A stretch of DNA of 64,000 bases from Paramesorhizobium sp049065735 (GCF_049065735.1 NZ_JBAKHD010000005.1:186001-250000), one strand, 5' to 3'; positions 1 to 8,393 are shown, numbered from the stretch's first letter. The notes: generated by a model from the sequence alone, not told the origin. Numbers and translations are program-made.

Positions 1-326
1 TGCCCCGCCTCGGTGGCGGCGGCGAGGGTGACGCCCTTGGCCTTGGCATCCGCCGCAAGGCGCTGCGACAGCGGCGTGACCGCGCTGACGGGCGCTCCGA
101 CGACTGGCGCGATCTGAAGTTTGTCGAGGCGCAGCGTGCCCGCGGCCTGCGGCGCGCCTGCGGTTTGAACCGCTCCCGCCGTTGCCGTTGTGACCGTTGC
201 GGAGGACGCGGCTGCGGAGGCGGTGTTATCAGAACCCGGCACCGACGACAGGGTCGCTTCCGTGCTGTTGCACCCGGCGAGCGCGCCGGCGAGCAGCAAG
301 ACAATCGAAGGGAACTGTTTTCTCAT
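1..326 (-). CDS. Lipoprotein, C-terminus missing at window edge
   Basis: Read on the minus strand, an ATG at 326 opens a frame that runs off the window edge without a stop, giving about 108 residues. It starts with a short basic N-terminus (MRKQF), a hydrophobic stretch and a lipobox ending LAGC at about residue 19, so it should be lipidated and anchored in the envelope. The rest seen is low-complexity, rich in Ala, Ser, Thr and Gly, as in many surface-lipoprotein linkers. No functional domain lies in the visible part and I do not recognise the family. Lgt, needed for lipidation, is encoded nearby at 3664-4506. Confidence 0.75.
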   Translation of the reverse strand, partial: MRKQFPSIVLLLAGALAGCNSTEATLSSVPGSDNTASAAASSATVTTATAGAVQTAGAPQAAGTLRLDKLQIAPVVGAPVSAVTPLSQRLAADAKAKGVTLAAATEAG

Positions 327-409
327 GTTTTAGACGCTTGCTCCCTAACACGCGGTATTGTTCCGCCCTTATTTACCCCACCCGGCAGGCAACTTACCCG
401 GATTCCTTT

Positions 410-1561
410 TCACTTGACAATCAGGTCGAGCGAATGGCGCGAAAGCGGCTCGGCCGCCGCGCTCGTGGTCAGGTAGGTACGGCCTAGAGTCATGGCCGTG
501 CCGCTGTCGGAATCCATGATGATCATATGGGCGAAAAGCGTCATATCCGGCTCGATCCGCTCGGGATTGCCGGAATAGAACATTTGCGGGTCCATCCATG
601 AGGGCGTGAAACGCGCGCCGACCGAATAGCCGCAGGCGTTAAGCCGATGGCGGGTCAGATCATGGGCCTCCAGCACCTTGGCATGGGCATCGAACACGTC
701 GCCGAAGGTGTGGGCCGGGGTTAAGGTCGCCTCAACCGCCTCCAGCGCCTCGCGGGCAGCGTCATAGAGTTCCAGATGGCGCTTGGACGGCTTGCCGGTC
801 AGGACAGTACGCATCATCGGCGCATGATAGTGCCGGTAGACGCCGGACCATTCAAGGGTCAGCTGGTCGTTCTTCGTCAGCTTGCGCCGCCCGGCCTTAT
901 AACGGCAGAGCAGGGCGTCGGGGCCCGAGCCGATGATATATTCATTGGCCGGAAAGTCGCCTTCGCCCTTGAAATTGGCGCTCATCATGGCGGCGAGGAT
1001 ATCGGCTTCGCTGGCGCCGGCCTTGGTGATGTCGAGCGCCGCGTCGAGCGCATCGTCGCTCAAGTTAGCGGCCTCGCGGGCAAAGGCGATTTCCGCCGGA
1101 CTTTTCAGAAGCCGCAGGCGGCTGACGACGCCCGAGGCATCGCTGACCTTGGCGAAGGTGCTGAGCTGCTCGTCGAGCTTCCGTCCATTGGCGGCGGTCA
1201 GGCCATGGGTCTGGTATTCCACGCCGATATGGCTGCCGAGCAAATCGAGATCATTGAGAAGATTGCGAAGGTCGGCGGCGGGATTGGCGTTTTCCCGGTC
1301 GGTCCACAGCACGATATTGTCGATATTGGAGGTATGACGCGCCTGGCGCAGATCTGCCGAGCGGGTCATCAGCACCATGGAGCCATCGGCCTTCACCACC
1401 AGGCACTGGAAGAAGCAAAAGCCGAATGTGTCATAGCCGGTCAGCCAGTACATGCTCTCCTGCGAAAACAGGAGCAGCGCGTCGAGCTTGTCTTCCGCCA
1501 TTTTCAGCAGCAGACGGTCCAGCCGCGCGGTGTATTCCTCCGGCTCGAAATGAAGGCCCAT
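410..1561 (-). CDS. M24-family (creatinase/prolidase-fold) protein
   Basis: The 383-residue protein has the two-part layout of M24 enzymes. A creatinase-like N-terminal domain spans about residues 10-140 and the pita-bread domain about 150-370. Family members cleave Xaa-Pro bonds, creatine or related substrates, such as ectoine and DMSP in the EutD/DoeA and DddP branches. The canonical metal ligands Asp-Asp-His-Glu-Glu are not in place. Where prolidases have DxG and DxTR, this protein reads LEWSGVYRHYHAP, and the GHGIG histidine position reads GYSVG. It is therefore probably not a classical metal-dependent aminopeptidase, and its substrate cannot be named. It lies 10 bases beyond the pgeF stop on the same strand. 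Confidence 0.8.
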   Translation of the reverse strand: MGLHFEPEEYTARLDRLLLKMAEDKLDALLLFSQESMYWLTGYDTFGFCFFQCLVVKADGSMVLMTRSADLRQARHTSNIDNIVLWTDRENANPAADLRNLLNDLDLLGSHIGVEYQTHGLTAANGRKLDEQLSTFAKVSDASGVVSRLRLLKSPAEIAFAREAANLSDDALDAALDITKAGASEADILAAMMSANFKGEGDFPANEYIIGSGPDALLCRYKAGRRKLTKNDQLTLEWSGVYRHYHAPMMRTVLTGKPSKRHLELYDAAREALEAVEATLTPAHTFGDVFDAHAKVLEAHDLTRHRLNACGYSVGARFTPSWMDPQMFYSGNPERIEPDMTLFAHMIIMDSDSGTAMTLGRTYLTTSAAAEPLSRHSLDLIVK

Positions 1562-1571
1562 CCCTTTTCCC

Positions 1572-2363
1572 CTATTCTGTAATGGCTATCGCAGAAATCT
1601 GTCTTCCGTAATCCGGTTCCCCGCGGTGGGTGGCGCGGCGGTAGGAAAAGAACCGCGCCTCATCCGCATAGGTGCATTCGTTCAAACCTTCGGCCTTGAC
1701 ATCAGTCATCTTCAACCGGTCGAGGATGAAGCGCCATAGGTCGAACATGTGATGGTTTTCCCGGGCGGACGACCGGAAATAGCGTTCGTAGGCAGAATCG
1801 CGGGCGACGAACTGCGCAAAAAACTCCGGCCCCACCTCGTAATTCTCCGGCCCGATCGTGGGTCCCAGCACGGCCAGGATGCGCGAGCGCTCCGCGCCGA
1901 GCCGGATCATCGCCTCGACGGTATTCTCCAATACGCCGTCGAGGGCGCCGCGCCAGCCCGCATGGGCGGAGCCGATGACGCGCGCCTCAGGGTCGGCGAA
2001 GAGCACCGGCCCGCAATCTGCGCTGAGCGCGCCGATGGCAATGCCGGGGACATTGGTGACCATGGCATCCGCCTTCGGCCTTTCGCCCGCAAACGGGCCG
2101 GTGACACTGACGACATCGGGGGAATGCACCTGATGGACGGTCAGAAGATTCTGCGGCGCGACGCCCAAGGTTTCGGCCACCCGGCGGCGGTTTTCCGCGA
2201 CATTTTCTGGCGCGTCGTTAGAGCCGGCGCCGATGTTGAGGCCTTGGTAGATACCTTCCGAAACGCCGCCCTGGCGGGTGAAGAAGCCGTGCACGATGCC
2301 CTGGCCGCGCCCTGCGTCGAGCAGCGGCGAGCGGATCGGGGCAGGGCGGTCTCTGGTCAGCAT
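1572..2363 (-). CDS. pgeF: Peptidoglycan editing factor PgeF (multicopper polyphenol oxidase family)
   Basis: The 263-residue protein belongs to the YfiH/DUF152 (PgeF) family. It carries the characteristic TVHQVHS, SADCGPVL and SAHAGWRG blocks, whose His, Cys and His form the metal/active site. Family members act on purine nucleosides, and PgeF in E. coli removes wrong amino acids from peptidoglycan precursors. I chose the ATG at 2363 because GGAG lies 8 bases upstream and the family homology begins here. The open frame continues upstream to 2588, but that part translates an intergenic palindromic repeat. It is third in a minus-strand row lgt - methyltransferase - pgeF, a common arrangement in alphaproteobacteria. 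Confidence 0.92.
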   Translation of the reverse strand: MLTRDRPAPIRSPLLDAGRGQGIVHGFFTRQGGVSEGIYQGLNIGAGSNDAPENVAENRRRVAETLGVAPQNLLTVHQVHSPDVVSVTGPFAGERPKADAMVTNVPGIAIGALSADCGPVLFADPEARVIGSAHAGWRGALDGVLENTVEAMIRLGAERSRILAVLGPTIGPENYEVGPEFFAQFVARDSAYERYFRSSARENHHMFDLWRFILDRLKMTDVKAEGLNECTYADEARFFSYRRATHRGEPDYGRQISAIAITE

Positions 2364-2427
2364 GGCAGGCTCCTCAAAAGTGCGGCGATGGTGAGCGAGG
2401 GGGGCGGGGATGTCAACAGCCTCGCGC

Positions 2428-2574
2428 TTTCCCTCCCCCTTGCGGGGAGGGTGGCCCGAAGGGTCGGGTGGGGGTGGTGACGTTTGCGCGACGTTCGTCA
2501 GCAAAAGCACAAACGTCACCACCCCCATCCGCCCGCCGACGCGGGCACCTTCCCCGCAAGGGGGAAGGAGGGAG
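2428..2574. repeat. Palindromic intergenic repeat, family A, short form
   Basis: Imperfect palindrome between pgeF and the methyltransferase gene. The outer arms are of the type CCTTCCCC-TTGCGGGG and the inner arms GGGTGGTGACGTTT / AAACGTCACCACCC. Copies of the same family occur at 15888-16108 and 33034-33237. This copy lacks an internal module of about 60 bases that the other two share. It has the look of a non-autonomous miniature element and would fold into a long hairpin in either transcript. Confidence 0.8.
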
Positions 2575-2577
2575 CTT

Positions 2578-3660
2578 CTATTGGTCAAACGGAAAAACCC
2601 GCCTCTCCCAATCGCTCACGCACAGTACCTTGAACAGCGTGCCCATCTCGCCCGGCCCCGCAAGCCGCTCCACATCGCTGCGGATTTGCTCCTGCGCGGC
2701 CTCGTCCTTGCCTGCACCAAGTTTTCCGGCGCGGTCGAGGAGGCCCATGGCGAGCAGGAATTCGCCTTGCGTCATCGTACCCGTGCGGCAGTGGCAGGCG
2801 CGGGCGGTTTGTGCCAGAGCGGCGAAATCGACATGGCTGGTGAGGTCGGCCTCGCCGGGACTTTCGAATATGTCAGCGAATCTATGTCTGGACATGGCCT
2901 GCAGCGTATCGCCGAAGCCCGCTTCGAGATGGCCATAGTCGATGAGGAGCGCCGCGCCCTGCGTGGCTGCGATGCGCTCGGCGATCTCTTGCATCAGTGC
3001 GGTGCGGGCAGGAGCGGCTTCGAATATGGTGCCTTCAGGGGCGGTCTCGTAGCCGGCGGGCAGGAGCGCGGGGTCGATGGAGCCGGCGCCCGCGGTGAAG
3101 CATAGCTCGCCATCTGCGACTGTGATGAGGCGCTCGACGAAGCGGCCATTCAGTTTCACATATTGGCGGATCGGCAGCGCGTCGAACAACTCGTTGGCGA
3201 CGAGGATGAGCGGGCCATCGGGGATTTCATCAAACGAATTGTGCCAGTCGATGGACACCGCATGGCTTTTCAGCTTTTGCTGCTGGATTTCGATGAGGCG
3301 CGGGCTGGTCTCGACCATGGCTATCCGGGCCGAGTTGTAAAAGGCGGGGGCGAGTTTTTGCAGCGTGCGCAGCATGTCCGCCATCAGCGTGCCGCGTCCG
3401 GGGCCGATCTCGCAGAGCACGGTGTTTGCGGGCTTGCCAAAGGCCTGCCATGCGCCGATGCACCAGACGGCGACAAGCTCGCCGAACATCTGGCTGACCT
3501 CTGGTGCGGTGATGAAGTCACCCTCGCGACCGAAGGGCTCGCGCGTCGTGTAATAGCCAGCCTCGCGATCACCGAGGCAGGCGGCCATATATTCGGCGAC
3601 GCTGATCGGTCCCGATGCTTCGATGAGCCGGATGAGACGCTGTTTCAAGGGCGCGGTCAT
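2578..3660 (-). CDS. SAM-dependent methyltransferase, MidA/NDUFAF7 family
   Basis: The 360-residue protein belongs to the COG1565/DUF185 family. The mitochondrial member NDUFAF7 methylates an arginine of complex I during assembly. Near the N-terminus it has the family pattern ISVAEYMAACLGDREAGYY and the segment FITAPEVSQMFGELVAVW. The SAM-binding glycine motif is EIGPGRGTLMADML (about residues 85-98). The ATG at 3660 lies 3 bases after the lgt stop, so the two are almost certainly co-transcribed and translationally coupled. A role in respiratory complex I maturation is by family analogy only. Confidence 0.88.
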   Translation of the reverse strand: MTAPLKQRLIRLIEASGPISVAEYMAACLGDREAGYYTTREPFGREGDFITAPEVSQMFGELVAVWCIGAWQAFGKPANTVLCEIGPGRGTLMADMLRTLQKLAPAFYNSARIAMVETSPRLIEIQQQKLKSHAVSIDWHNSFDEIPDGPLILVANELFDALPIRQYVKLNGRFVERLITVADGELCFTAGAGSIDPALLPAGYETAPEGTIFEAAPARTALMQEIAERIAATQGAALLIDYGHLEAGFGDTLQAMSRHRFADIFESPGEADLTSHVDFAALAQTARACHCRTGTMTQGEFLLAMGLLDRAGKLGAGKDEAAQEQIRSDVERLAGPGEMGTLFKVLCVSDWERRVFPFDQ

Positions 3661-3663
3661 GGC

Positions 3664-4506
3664 CTATGCCCGAGCGGCCCGCTTTGCGCGCCAGATGGCC
3701 CAGAGGCCGATCAGCACCATCGGCACCGACAGCACCATGCCCATGGTAAGCCAGCCGCCGAAGAGATAACCCAATTGCGGGTCGGGCTCGCGGAAGAACT
3801 CCACGAAGATGCGGCTGAGGCCATAGCCGGTCACGAAGATGCCGGTGACATAGCCGGGAATCTTCAGCTTGAGGCCTTTCCAGACGAGAAGCGAAAGGAC
3901 GGCGAAGAGCACCAGACCTTCCAGCCCCGCCTCATAAAGCTGGCTTGGATGACGGGGCAGGGGGCCGCCATTGGGGAAATAGACCGCCCAAGGCACGTCG
4001 CTGACGCGGCCCCATAGCTCGGAATTGATGAAATTGGCGATGCGGACAACGCCAAGCCCGACTGGAACGCCCGCCGCGATGGTGTCGAACATGCTCCAGA
4101 TGCCGATGCCGCGCGAGCGGGCGAAGAGGATCATGGCAAGCGTGGTGCCCAGGAAGCCACCGTGGAAGGACATGCCGCCATCCCACACCGCCGGGATCGA
4201 GAGCGGATTGGCGAGGTAATAATCGAAATTATAGAAGAGCACATAGCCGATGCGCCCGCCCAGCACGACGCCGAGCGCCGCCCACAGCACGAAATCATCG
4301 AGCGCATCCGGCTCGATCGGCGCCTTGTCATGCCGCCAGAGGCGCGGGGTGGAGAGAAGGCGCTTGCCGTACCACCAGGCAAAGAGGATGCCGACGACAT
4401 AGCCCACCCCGTACCAATGCACCTGCAGCGGGCCGATGGAGAAGATCACCGGGCTGATATCCGGAAAGGGCAGGCCGGAATGAAGGGGCGGTAGCGTCTC
4501 GGTCAT
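3664..4506 (-). CDS. lgt: Prolipoprotein diacylglyceryl transferase
   Basis: Lgt moves a diacylglyceryl group from phosphatidylglycerol to the lipobox cysteine of prolipoproteins at the inner membrane. The 280-residue protein has about seven hydrophobic segments. It also has the hallmarks HGGFLG, the signature around RIANFINSELWGR (about residues 150-162) and HPSQLYE. AGGAGA precedes the ATG at 4506. It heads the minus-strand operon with the MidA-type methyltransferase and pgeF. Its substrates nearby include the lipoproteins encoded at 1-326, 15413-15868, 22441-23631 and 24213-24983. Confidence 0.95.
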   Translation of the reverse strand: MTETLPPLHSGLPFPDISPVIFSIGPLQVHWYGVGYVVGILFAWWYGKRLLSTPRLWRHDKAPIEPDALDDFVLWAALGVVLGGRIGYVLFYNFDYYLANPLSIPAVWDGGMSFHGGFLGTTLAMILFARSRGIGIWSMFDTIAAGVPVGLGVVRIANFINSELWGRVSDVPWAVYFPNGGPLPRHPSQLYEAGLEGLVLFAVLSLLVWKGLKLKIPGYVTGIFVTGYGLSRIFVEFFREPDPQLGYLFGGWLTMGMVLSVPMVLIGLWAIWRAKRAARA

Positions 4507-4651
4507 GGATTTCTCCTGAAAATTCAGCGGACCATGTTAGAGCTTGGAACTTAAAGTCAAGCGCGGCGATTTCATTGTGATTCTAACCGGATGCTTGCAA
4601 CCGATAGCATGGAAGCTTATCTGAAAATCACGCTCAACAGAGGTAATAGTC

Positions 4652-4972
4652 ATGAACAGCGGAACGAACAGGGTTCTGGATGAACTCGCCAAGCTTGTGA
4701 CCGACGCGGCGGGCGCAGCTCAGGGCGTGCGGCGCGAAATGGAAACCGCCTTCCGCGCACAGGCCGAGCGCCTGCTCAATTCCATGGATGTGGTGCAGCG
4801 CGAAGATTTCGACGCGGTGCGCGAAATGGCCGTCCGGGCACGCACGGAAAACAGCGCGCTGACCGCGCGGATCGAAGCGCTCGAAGCGCGTCTTGCCAAA
4901 ATCGAAGGGGAGCAGGCGGCCAAAACCGCTAAATCTTCTTCTGCCGCGACGAAATCCAAAGATAATTCCTAA
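4652..4972 (+). CDS. ubiK: Ubiquinone biosynthesis accessory factor UbiK (YqiC/BMFP family)
   Basis: A 106-residue, strongly helical protein. The first 80 residues follow the UbiK pattern: an amphipathic N-terminal helix, then REDFDAVREMAVRAR and a C-terminal coiled coil (ENSALTARIEALEARLAKIE). The tail is Ala/Ser/Lys-rich. UbiK homologues trimerise and support the membrane-associated late steps of ubiquinone synthesis; earlier reports describe membrane fusogenic activity for the Brucella member. It is divergent from lgt and followed by a long non-coding stretch. Confidence 0.85.
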   Translation: MNSGTNRVLDELAKLVTDAAGAAQGVRREMETAFRAQAERLLNSMDVVQREDFDAVREMAVRARTENSALTARIEALEARLAKIEGEQAAKTAKSSSAATKSKDNS

Positions 4973-5315
4973 AAAATTATCAACAGGCCGCGAGCGCCAA
5001 AAACCGTTTTCTTAGAGTCGGTTATTGGCCTCGCGACAGCCTCCGCTACAGCCTCTGTCCACATGCTTTCGCCGCTCGTTGCGAAAAGGGACTAGCGCTC
5101 TGACTCAGCATCAATAGACTGAAATCACTACATGATTCGAAGCAGTCATGTGGTGACGGCGCGAGGGGTGTTAGCGGGTTCAGTGCCTACAGGCCGTTCT
5201 CCAGTATCAGTGAAGTGTTTGACGTGTGCTTTCGGGCGGGCGTGCGGTGCGCTCGTTCCCAAAATATCGAGCATGTCCTTTTTATGAAGGTCTGCTCCAG
5301 ATACAGGAAATGGTC
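4973..5315. other. Intergenic stretch with one strong hairpin
   Basis: I see no convincing gene in these 343 bases. The clearest structure is an inverted repeat at 5126-5135 and 5146-5155 (CACTACATGA / TCATGTGGTG), which pairs over ten positions with one G-U. No run of T follows, so it is not a standard terminator. It may be a protein site or an mRNA structure in a long leader of the next gene. Confidence 0.4.
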
Positions 5316-5816
5316 ATGAGCCTTCTTGAGCTTGCAATCGCTCGCGATGCACATCCGGTGGATGTCATTGAGCAGGTCGCGTATTCAAACGACTGGTCGT
5401 TCGAGCGTACAGGCGACGATGAAATTGCCATGTCGGTGGCGGGATCGTGGACGGATTACCACGTTTCCTTCTCCTGGATGGAGGATTGCGAGGCGCTGCA
5501 TCTGGCTTGCGCCTTCGACATAAAGGTGGGGGAAACGCGCATCAACGAGATGATGCGGCTGCTTTCGCTCATCAATGAGCAATTGCTGATGGGCCATTTC
5601 GACTATTGGCAGCAGGAAGGCGCGATCATGTTCCGCCAGTCGCTGCTGCTGGCAGGCGGCGCGGAGCCGACGAGCCGGCAGGTCGAAGTGCTTCTGGGCT
5701 GCGCGCTCGAGGCGTGCGAGAATTATTTCCAGGCTTTCCAGTTCGTCGTCTGGTCGGGCGTAACCGCGCGCGAGGCGCTGGACAGCGTATTGTTCGAGAC
5801 GGTAGGACACGCCTAG
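5316..5816 (+). CDS. YbjN domain-containing protein
   Basis: A 166-residue acidic protein that matches the YbjN (PF10722) family in my reading. An N-terminal part is built around VAYSNDWSFERTGDDEIAM, the centre is FSWMEDCEALHLACAFD, and the C-terminal half is helical. YbjN folds like type III secretion chaperones and is linked to stress and motility control in enterobacteria; the alphaproteobacterial function is unknown. I chose the ATG at 5316 because AGGAA lies 7 bases upstream. An ATG at 5310 in the same frame is possible, and the longer frame from 5226 has no plausible site. Confidence 0.8.
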   Translation: MSLLELAIARDAHPVDVIEQVAYSNDWSFERTGDDEIAMSVAGSWTDYHVSFSWMEDCEALHLACAFDIKVGETRINEMMRLLSLINEQLLMGHFDYWQQEGAIMFRQSLLLAGGAEPTSRQVEVLLGCALEACENYFQAFQFVVWSGVTAREALDSVLFETVGHA

Positions 5817-5842
5817 TACAAAGCGTTTGCGAGGGTAGGAGC

Positions 5843-6190
5843 ATGAGTGCGTCGGGTACGATCAGCTGGGACGATTTCGAGAAGGTCGATATACGCTGCG
5901 GCACGATTGTCGAGGCCGCACCCTTCCCGGAAGCCAGAAAGCCGGCCATCAAGCTGAAGATCGATTTCGGCGCGGAGATCGGTGTGCGCAAATCCTCGGC
6001 GCAGATCACGAAGCATTATACGCCGGAAGAGCTGGTGGGCCGCCAGGTGCTGGCGGTCGTCAACTTCCCGCCACGCCAGATCGGCCCGTTCATGTCGGAA
6101 GTGCTGACGCTTGGCTTGCCGGACGAAGAGGGGGCCGTGGTGCTTGCGGCGATTGATAAGCCTGTGCCGAATGGGGGCAGGCTGTTTTAG
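5843..6190 (+). CDS. tRNA-binding protein, CsaA-like
   Basis: A 115-residue single OB-fold domain of the tRNA-binding (EMAP II/CsaA) type. Typical features are FEKVDIRCGTIVEA near the N-terminus, the RKSSAQI strand and the closing EVLTLGLPDEEGAVVLAAID segment. Homologues bind the outside corner of tRNA, and CsaA of Bacillus has chaperone activity linked to protein export. AGGGTAGGA precedes the ATG. It lies 26 bases after the YbjN gene and probably shares its transcript. Confidence 0.88.
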   Translation: MSASGTISWDDFEKVDIRCGTIVEAAPFPEARKPAIKLKIDFGAEIGVRKSSAQITKHYTPEELVGRQVLAVVNFPPRQIGPFMSEVLTLGLPDEEGAVVLAAIDKPVPNGGRLF

Positions 6191-6226
6191 AATTGTCAGG
6201 ACTAGCTTGAGATGGCGCCGCCCAGC

Positions 6227-6335
6227 CGTCATTCTCGGGCTTGTCCCGAGAATCTACCGTGGCTTAATCTGTCAGTACGGTAATTGCTTATCTTTTTCTT
6301 TATGGCAGATCCTCGAGACAAGCCTGAGGATGACG
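6227..6335. repeat. Palindromic repeat, family C
   Basis: Two arms of about 29 bases (6227-6255 and 6307-6335) pair with four mismatches. The core is GTCATTCTCGGGCTTGTC and its complement. The 51-base centre is AT-richer than the surroundings. Similar GTCATCCTCGGGCTTG palindromes are scattered through many Rhizobiales genomes from memory. It lies between the convergent CsaA-like and higA genes and could end both transcripts. Confidence 0.75.
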
Positions 6336-6364
6336 GTTGAGCTCTGACAGGCCCTAACCCGCTT

Positions 6365-6673
6365 TCACGCGGCGTGCAGGGTCGGGATATTCGAAACATC
6401 CACCTCGCGCGCGACATGCCAGGCATCATAGGCCGCCTGCATTCGCAGCCACACCGCCGGACCATCGCCAAACATTTTGCCGAGGCGGGCGGCAATGTTC
6501 GGCGAAACCGGCTTTCTCTCCCGCAGAATATCGTAAAGCTGCTGGCGCGATATGCCGAGCAGATGGGCGATTTCCGCTTTGGTTTTCCCCGTCGCCGGGA
6601 TAATGTCTTCAAGCAGTGCTCCGGGATGAGACGGGCAGCGCTCGATCGGGCGCTTTGCTTCATGCTCGGTCAT
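6365..6673 (-). CDS. higA: HigA-family antitoxin
   Basis: The 102-residue protein has an Xre-type helix-turn-helix (about residues 30-75: KTKAEIAHLLGISRQQLYDILRE). It follows the HigA/VapI layout, with the opening PSHPGALLEDIIPATG and the closing VWLRMQAAYDAWHVAR. HigA neutralises HigB and represses the pair. It is the downstream gene, 21 bases after the toxin, in the toxin-first order usual for higBA. The palindrome at 6979-6999 upstream of the toxin is a likely operator. Confidence 0.92.
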   Translation of the reverse strand: MTEHEAKRPIERCPSHPGALLEDIIPATGKTKAEIAHLLGISRQQLYDILRERKPVSPNIAARLGKMFGDGPAVWLRMQAAYDAWHVAREVDVSNIPTLHAA

Positions 6674-6694
6674 CTTGCTCTCCTTGGGCAGCGG

Positions 6695-6973
6695 TCAATG
6701 ATATTGCTCGAAATCGACGCGAACCGCATCCTTTCCATCGAATTCGAAGGTAATGCACCACGGCCCATTGACATGAACCGTATAGCGGGTTGGATCAAAA
6801 CCGTTCAGCGCATGAAAGTTAAATCCGGGAAGGTTCATATGTTCCGGTCGTTCGGACTGTTCCAGCCGGTCGAGCCGAACTAGAATCCTTTTGTGCAATT
6901 TGGCATCGATCTTGCCGGATTTGCCAGTTTCGAACAGGGTTTCCAGCGCTTTGTTCCTGAACGATTTGATCAT
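6695..6973 (-). CDS. higB: HigB-like toxin (RelE/ParE fold)
   Basis: A protein of about 92 residues starting MIKSFRNKALE, the usual start of HigB-type plasmid-maintenance toxins. The later blocks NLPGFNFHALNG and YTVHVNGPWCITFEFDG are also typical. HigB cleaves mRNA on the translating ribosome. I prefer the ATG at 6973; a TTG five codons upstream also opens the frame. Translation begins directly beside the inverted repeat at 6979-6999. Part of a type II toxin-antitoxin module with the HigA-like gene. Confidence 0.9.
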   Translation of the reverse strand: MIKSFRNKALETLFETGKSGKIDAKLHKRILVRLDRLEQSERPEHMNLPGFNFHALNGFDPTRYTVHVNGPWCITFEFDGKDAVRVDFEQYH

Positions 6974-6978
6974 AAACG

Positions 6979-6999
6979 ATGTAAGCAAAAAACTTACAT
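6979..6999 (-). promoter_or_regulatory. Inverted repeat, probable HigA operator
   Basis: Perfect arms ATGTAAG and CTTACAT are separated by seven bases (CAAAAAA) immediately upstream of the higB start. Position and symmetry fit an autoregulatory operator for the helix-turn-helix antitoxin. This is inference from symmetry only. Confidence 0.5.
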
Positions 7000-7013
7000 A
7001 AAATCAAGATGGG

Positions 7014-8354
7014 TCATACAGGTATCCGCACCACCGCCCTCAATCCCCCCAGCGGGCTGTCGTGGAGGGTTATGTCGCCGCCGTGGCTGCGGGCGATGTC
7101 GCGGGCGATGGCTAGACCGAGGCCGGTGCCGCTCGAATCCTGATTGCGGGCTTCGTCGAGGCGGACGAAGGGCTTGAACACATCGTCGCGCTTGTCCTCG
7201 GGAATGCCGCTGCCGTCATCGTCGATGGTGACGGTGAGAGATGCGTCGTCATGCACCGCCGTGACCTCGACATTTTGCGCGTAGCGGAAGGCGTTGCCGA
7301 CGAGATTGCCGATGAGGCGGGTGAAGGCTTTCGGGCGGACCTCGACAGTGCTGTCGCCCTCTATCGTGGAGCGGAACCCGCGATCGCGAAGCTTCGCCTC
7401 CTCGGCGAGCTTGTCGAAAAGGCGGGTGAGGTCGAAATTGCCCTGTTCCTCCTCCGCCTCGCCGCGCGCGAAGGCCAGATAGCCTTCGAGCATATTCTGC
7501 ATATCCGCGATGTCCTGGTTGAGCGGCTCGGTGTCGATGTTTGAGCCGGCGAGGGCCAATTGCAGCTTGAACCGGGTGAGGATGGTGCGCAGATCGTGGC
7601 TGACGCCCGACAGCATCGCCGTACGCTGCTCGATCTGGCGCTCGATGCGCTCGCGCATCTGGATGAAGGCGATGCCGGCGCGGCGGACTTCTTCCGCGCC
7701 GCGCGGTCGGAAGCCCTCGGGCATCGGCTGGCCCTTGCCGAAGCTTTCGGCGGCCTTGGCGAGCTGCTGGATCGGCATGATCTGGTTGCGCAGGAAGAGA
7801 ATGGCGATCGAAAGCAGCACCAGCGCCGTTCCGACCATCCAGGTCAAGAAAATCAGCGTGTTGGAGGCATAGGCCTGGCTGCGGCGGGCGAAGACGCGCA
7901 GAACCTTATCCTCAAGCTGGATGCGGATTTCGATGAGGTCGGAATCGCCCACCGTGTCCAGCCAGAACGGCCGGTTGATCTGGCGGGTGATTTCTTCGCC
8001 GAGAAAATCGTCGAGGATGGAGAAGAACGGCTTCGGCCCCGGCGGGGGCAGGGGGTTGGGCGGCAGGATGGAGATGTTCAGCCCCAGGCGCTGCTGCGCG
8101 ATGCGGATAATGTTCTCATAGCCGGGATCCTGCGGATAGGTCTCGATGATGTCGATGATGGCGGAGATATCGCGCACCACGGCCATGGAGAGGCGCTCGG
8201 TCACCATCTGCCAATGGCGCTCCATGAAGACGAAGGCGATGACCGATTGCAGCAGCACCATCGGCACGATGACGATGATGAGCGAGCGGGCATAAAGCCG
8301 CTTCGGCATCTGGTGCGCCAGCCATCGGGCGAATTTCGTCCAGAGGGATTTCAT
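7014..8354 (-). CDS. Sensor histidine kinase, EnvZ type
   Basis: A 446-residue membrane kinase with two membrane segments (about 22-46 and 158-185) bracketing a periplasmic sensor, followed by HAMP. The phosphoacceptor box is SGVSHDLRTILTRFKLQL (His about 253). The ATPase domain has an N-box (LVGNAFRYA), DDGSGIPED and GTGLGLAIA. It lies downstream of the OmpR-type regulator at 8576-9280 on the same strand, so it should phosphorylate that partner. A 158-base palindromic repeat sits between them. The signal sensed is unknown. Confidence 0.92.
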   Translation of the reverse strand: MKSLWTKFARWLAHQMPKRLYARSLIIVIVPMVLLQSVIAFVFMERHWQMVTERLSMAVVRDISAIIDIIETYPQDPGYENIIRIAQQRLGLNISILPPNPLPPPGPKPFFSILDDFLGEEITRQINRPFWLDTVGDSDLIEIRIQLEDKVLRVFARRSQAYASNTLIFLTWMVGTALVLLSIAILFLRNQIMPIQQLAKAAESFGKGQPMPEGFRPRGAEEVRRAGIAFIQMRERIERQIEQRTAMLSGVSHDLRTILTRFKLQLALAGSNIDTEPLNQDIADMQNMLEGYLAFARGEAEEEQGNFDLTRLFDKLAEEAKLRDRGFRSTIEGDSTVEVRPKAFTRLIGNLVGNAFRYAQNVEVTAVHDDASLTVTIDDDGSGIPEDKRDDVFKPFVRLDEARNQDSSGTGLGLAIARDIARSHGGDITLHDSPLGGLRAVVRIPV

Positions 8355-8393
8355 GGGGTTGGATCAAGCTCCGGACGGATGAGCGTTTCAATC

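Noticed and set aside
2364..2588. N-terminal extension of PgeF up to 2588
   Set aside because: The extra residues translate the palindromic repeat, and a better start with GGAG lies at 2363.
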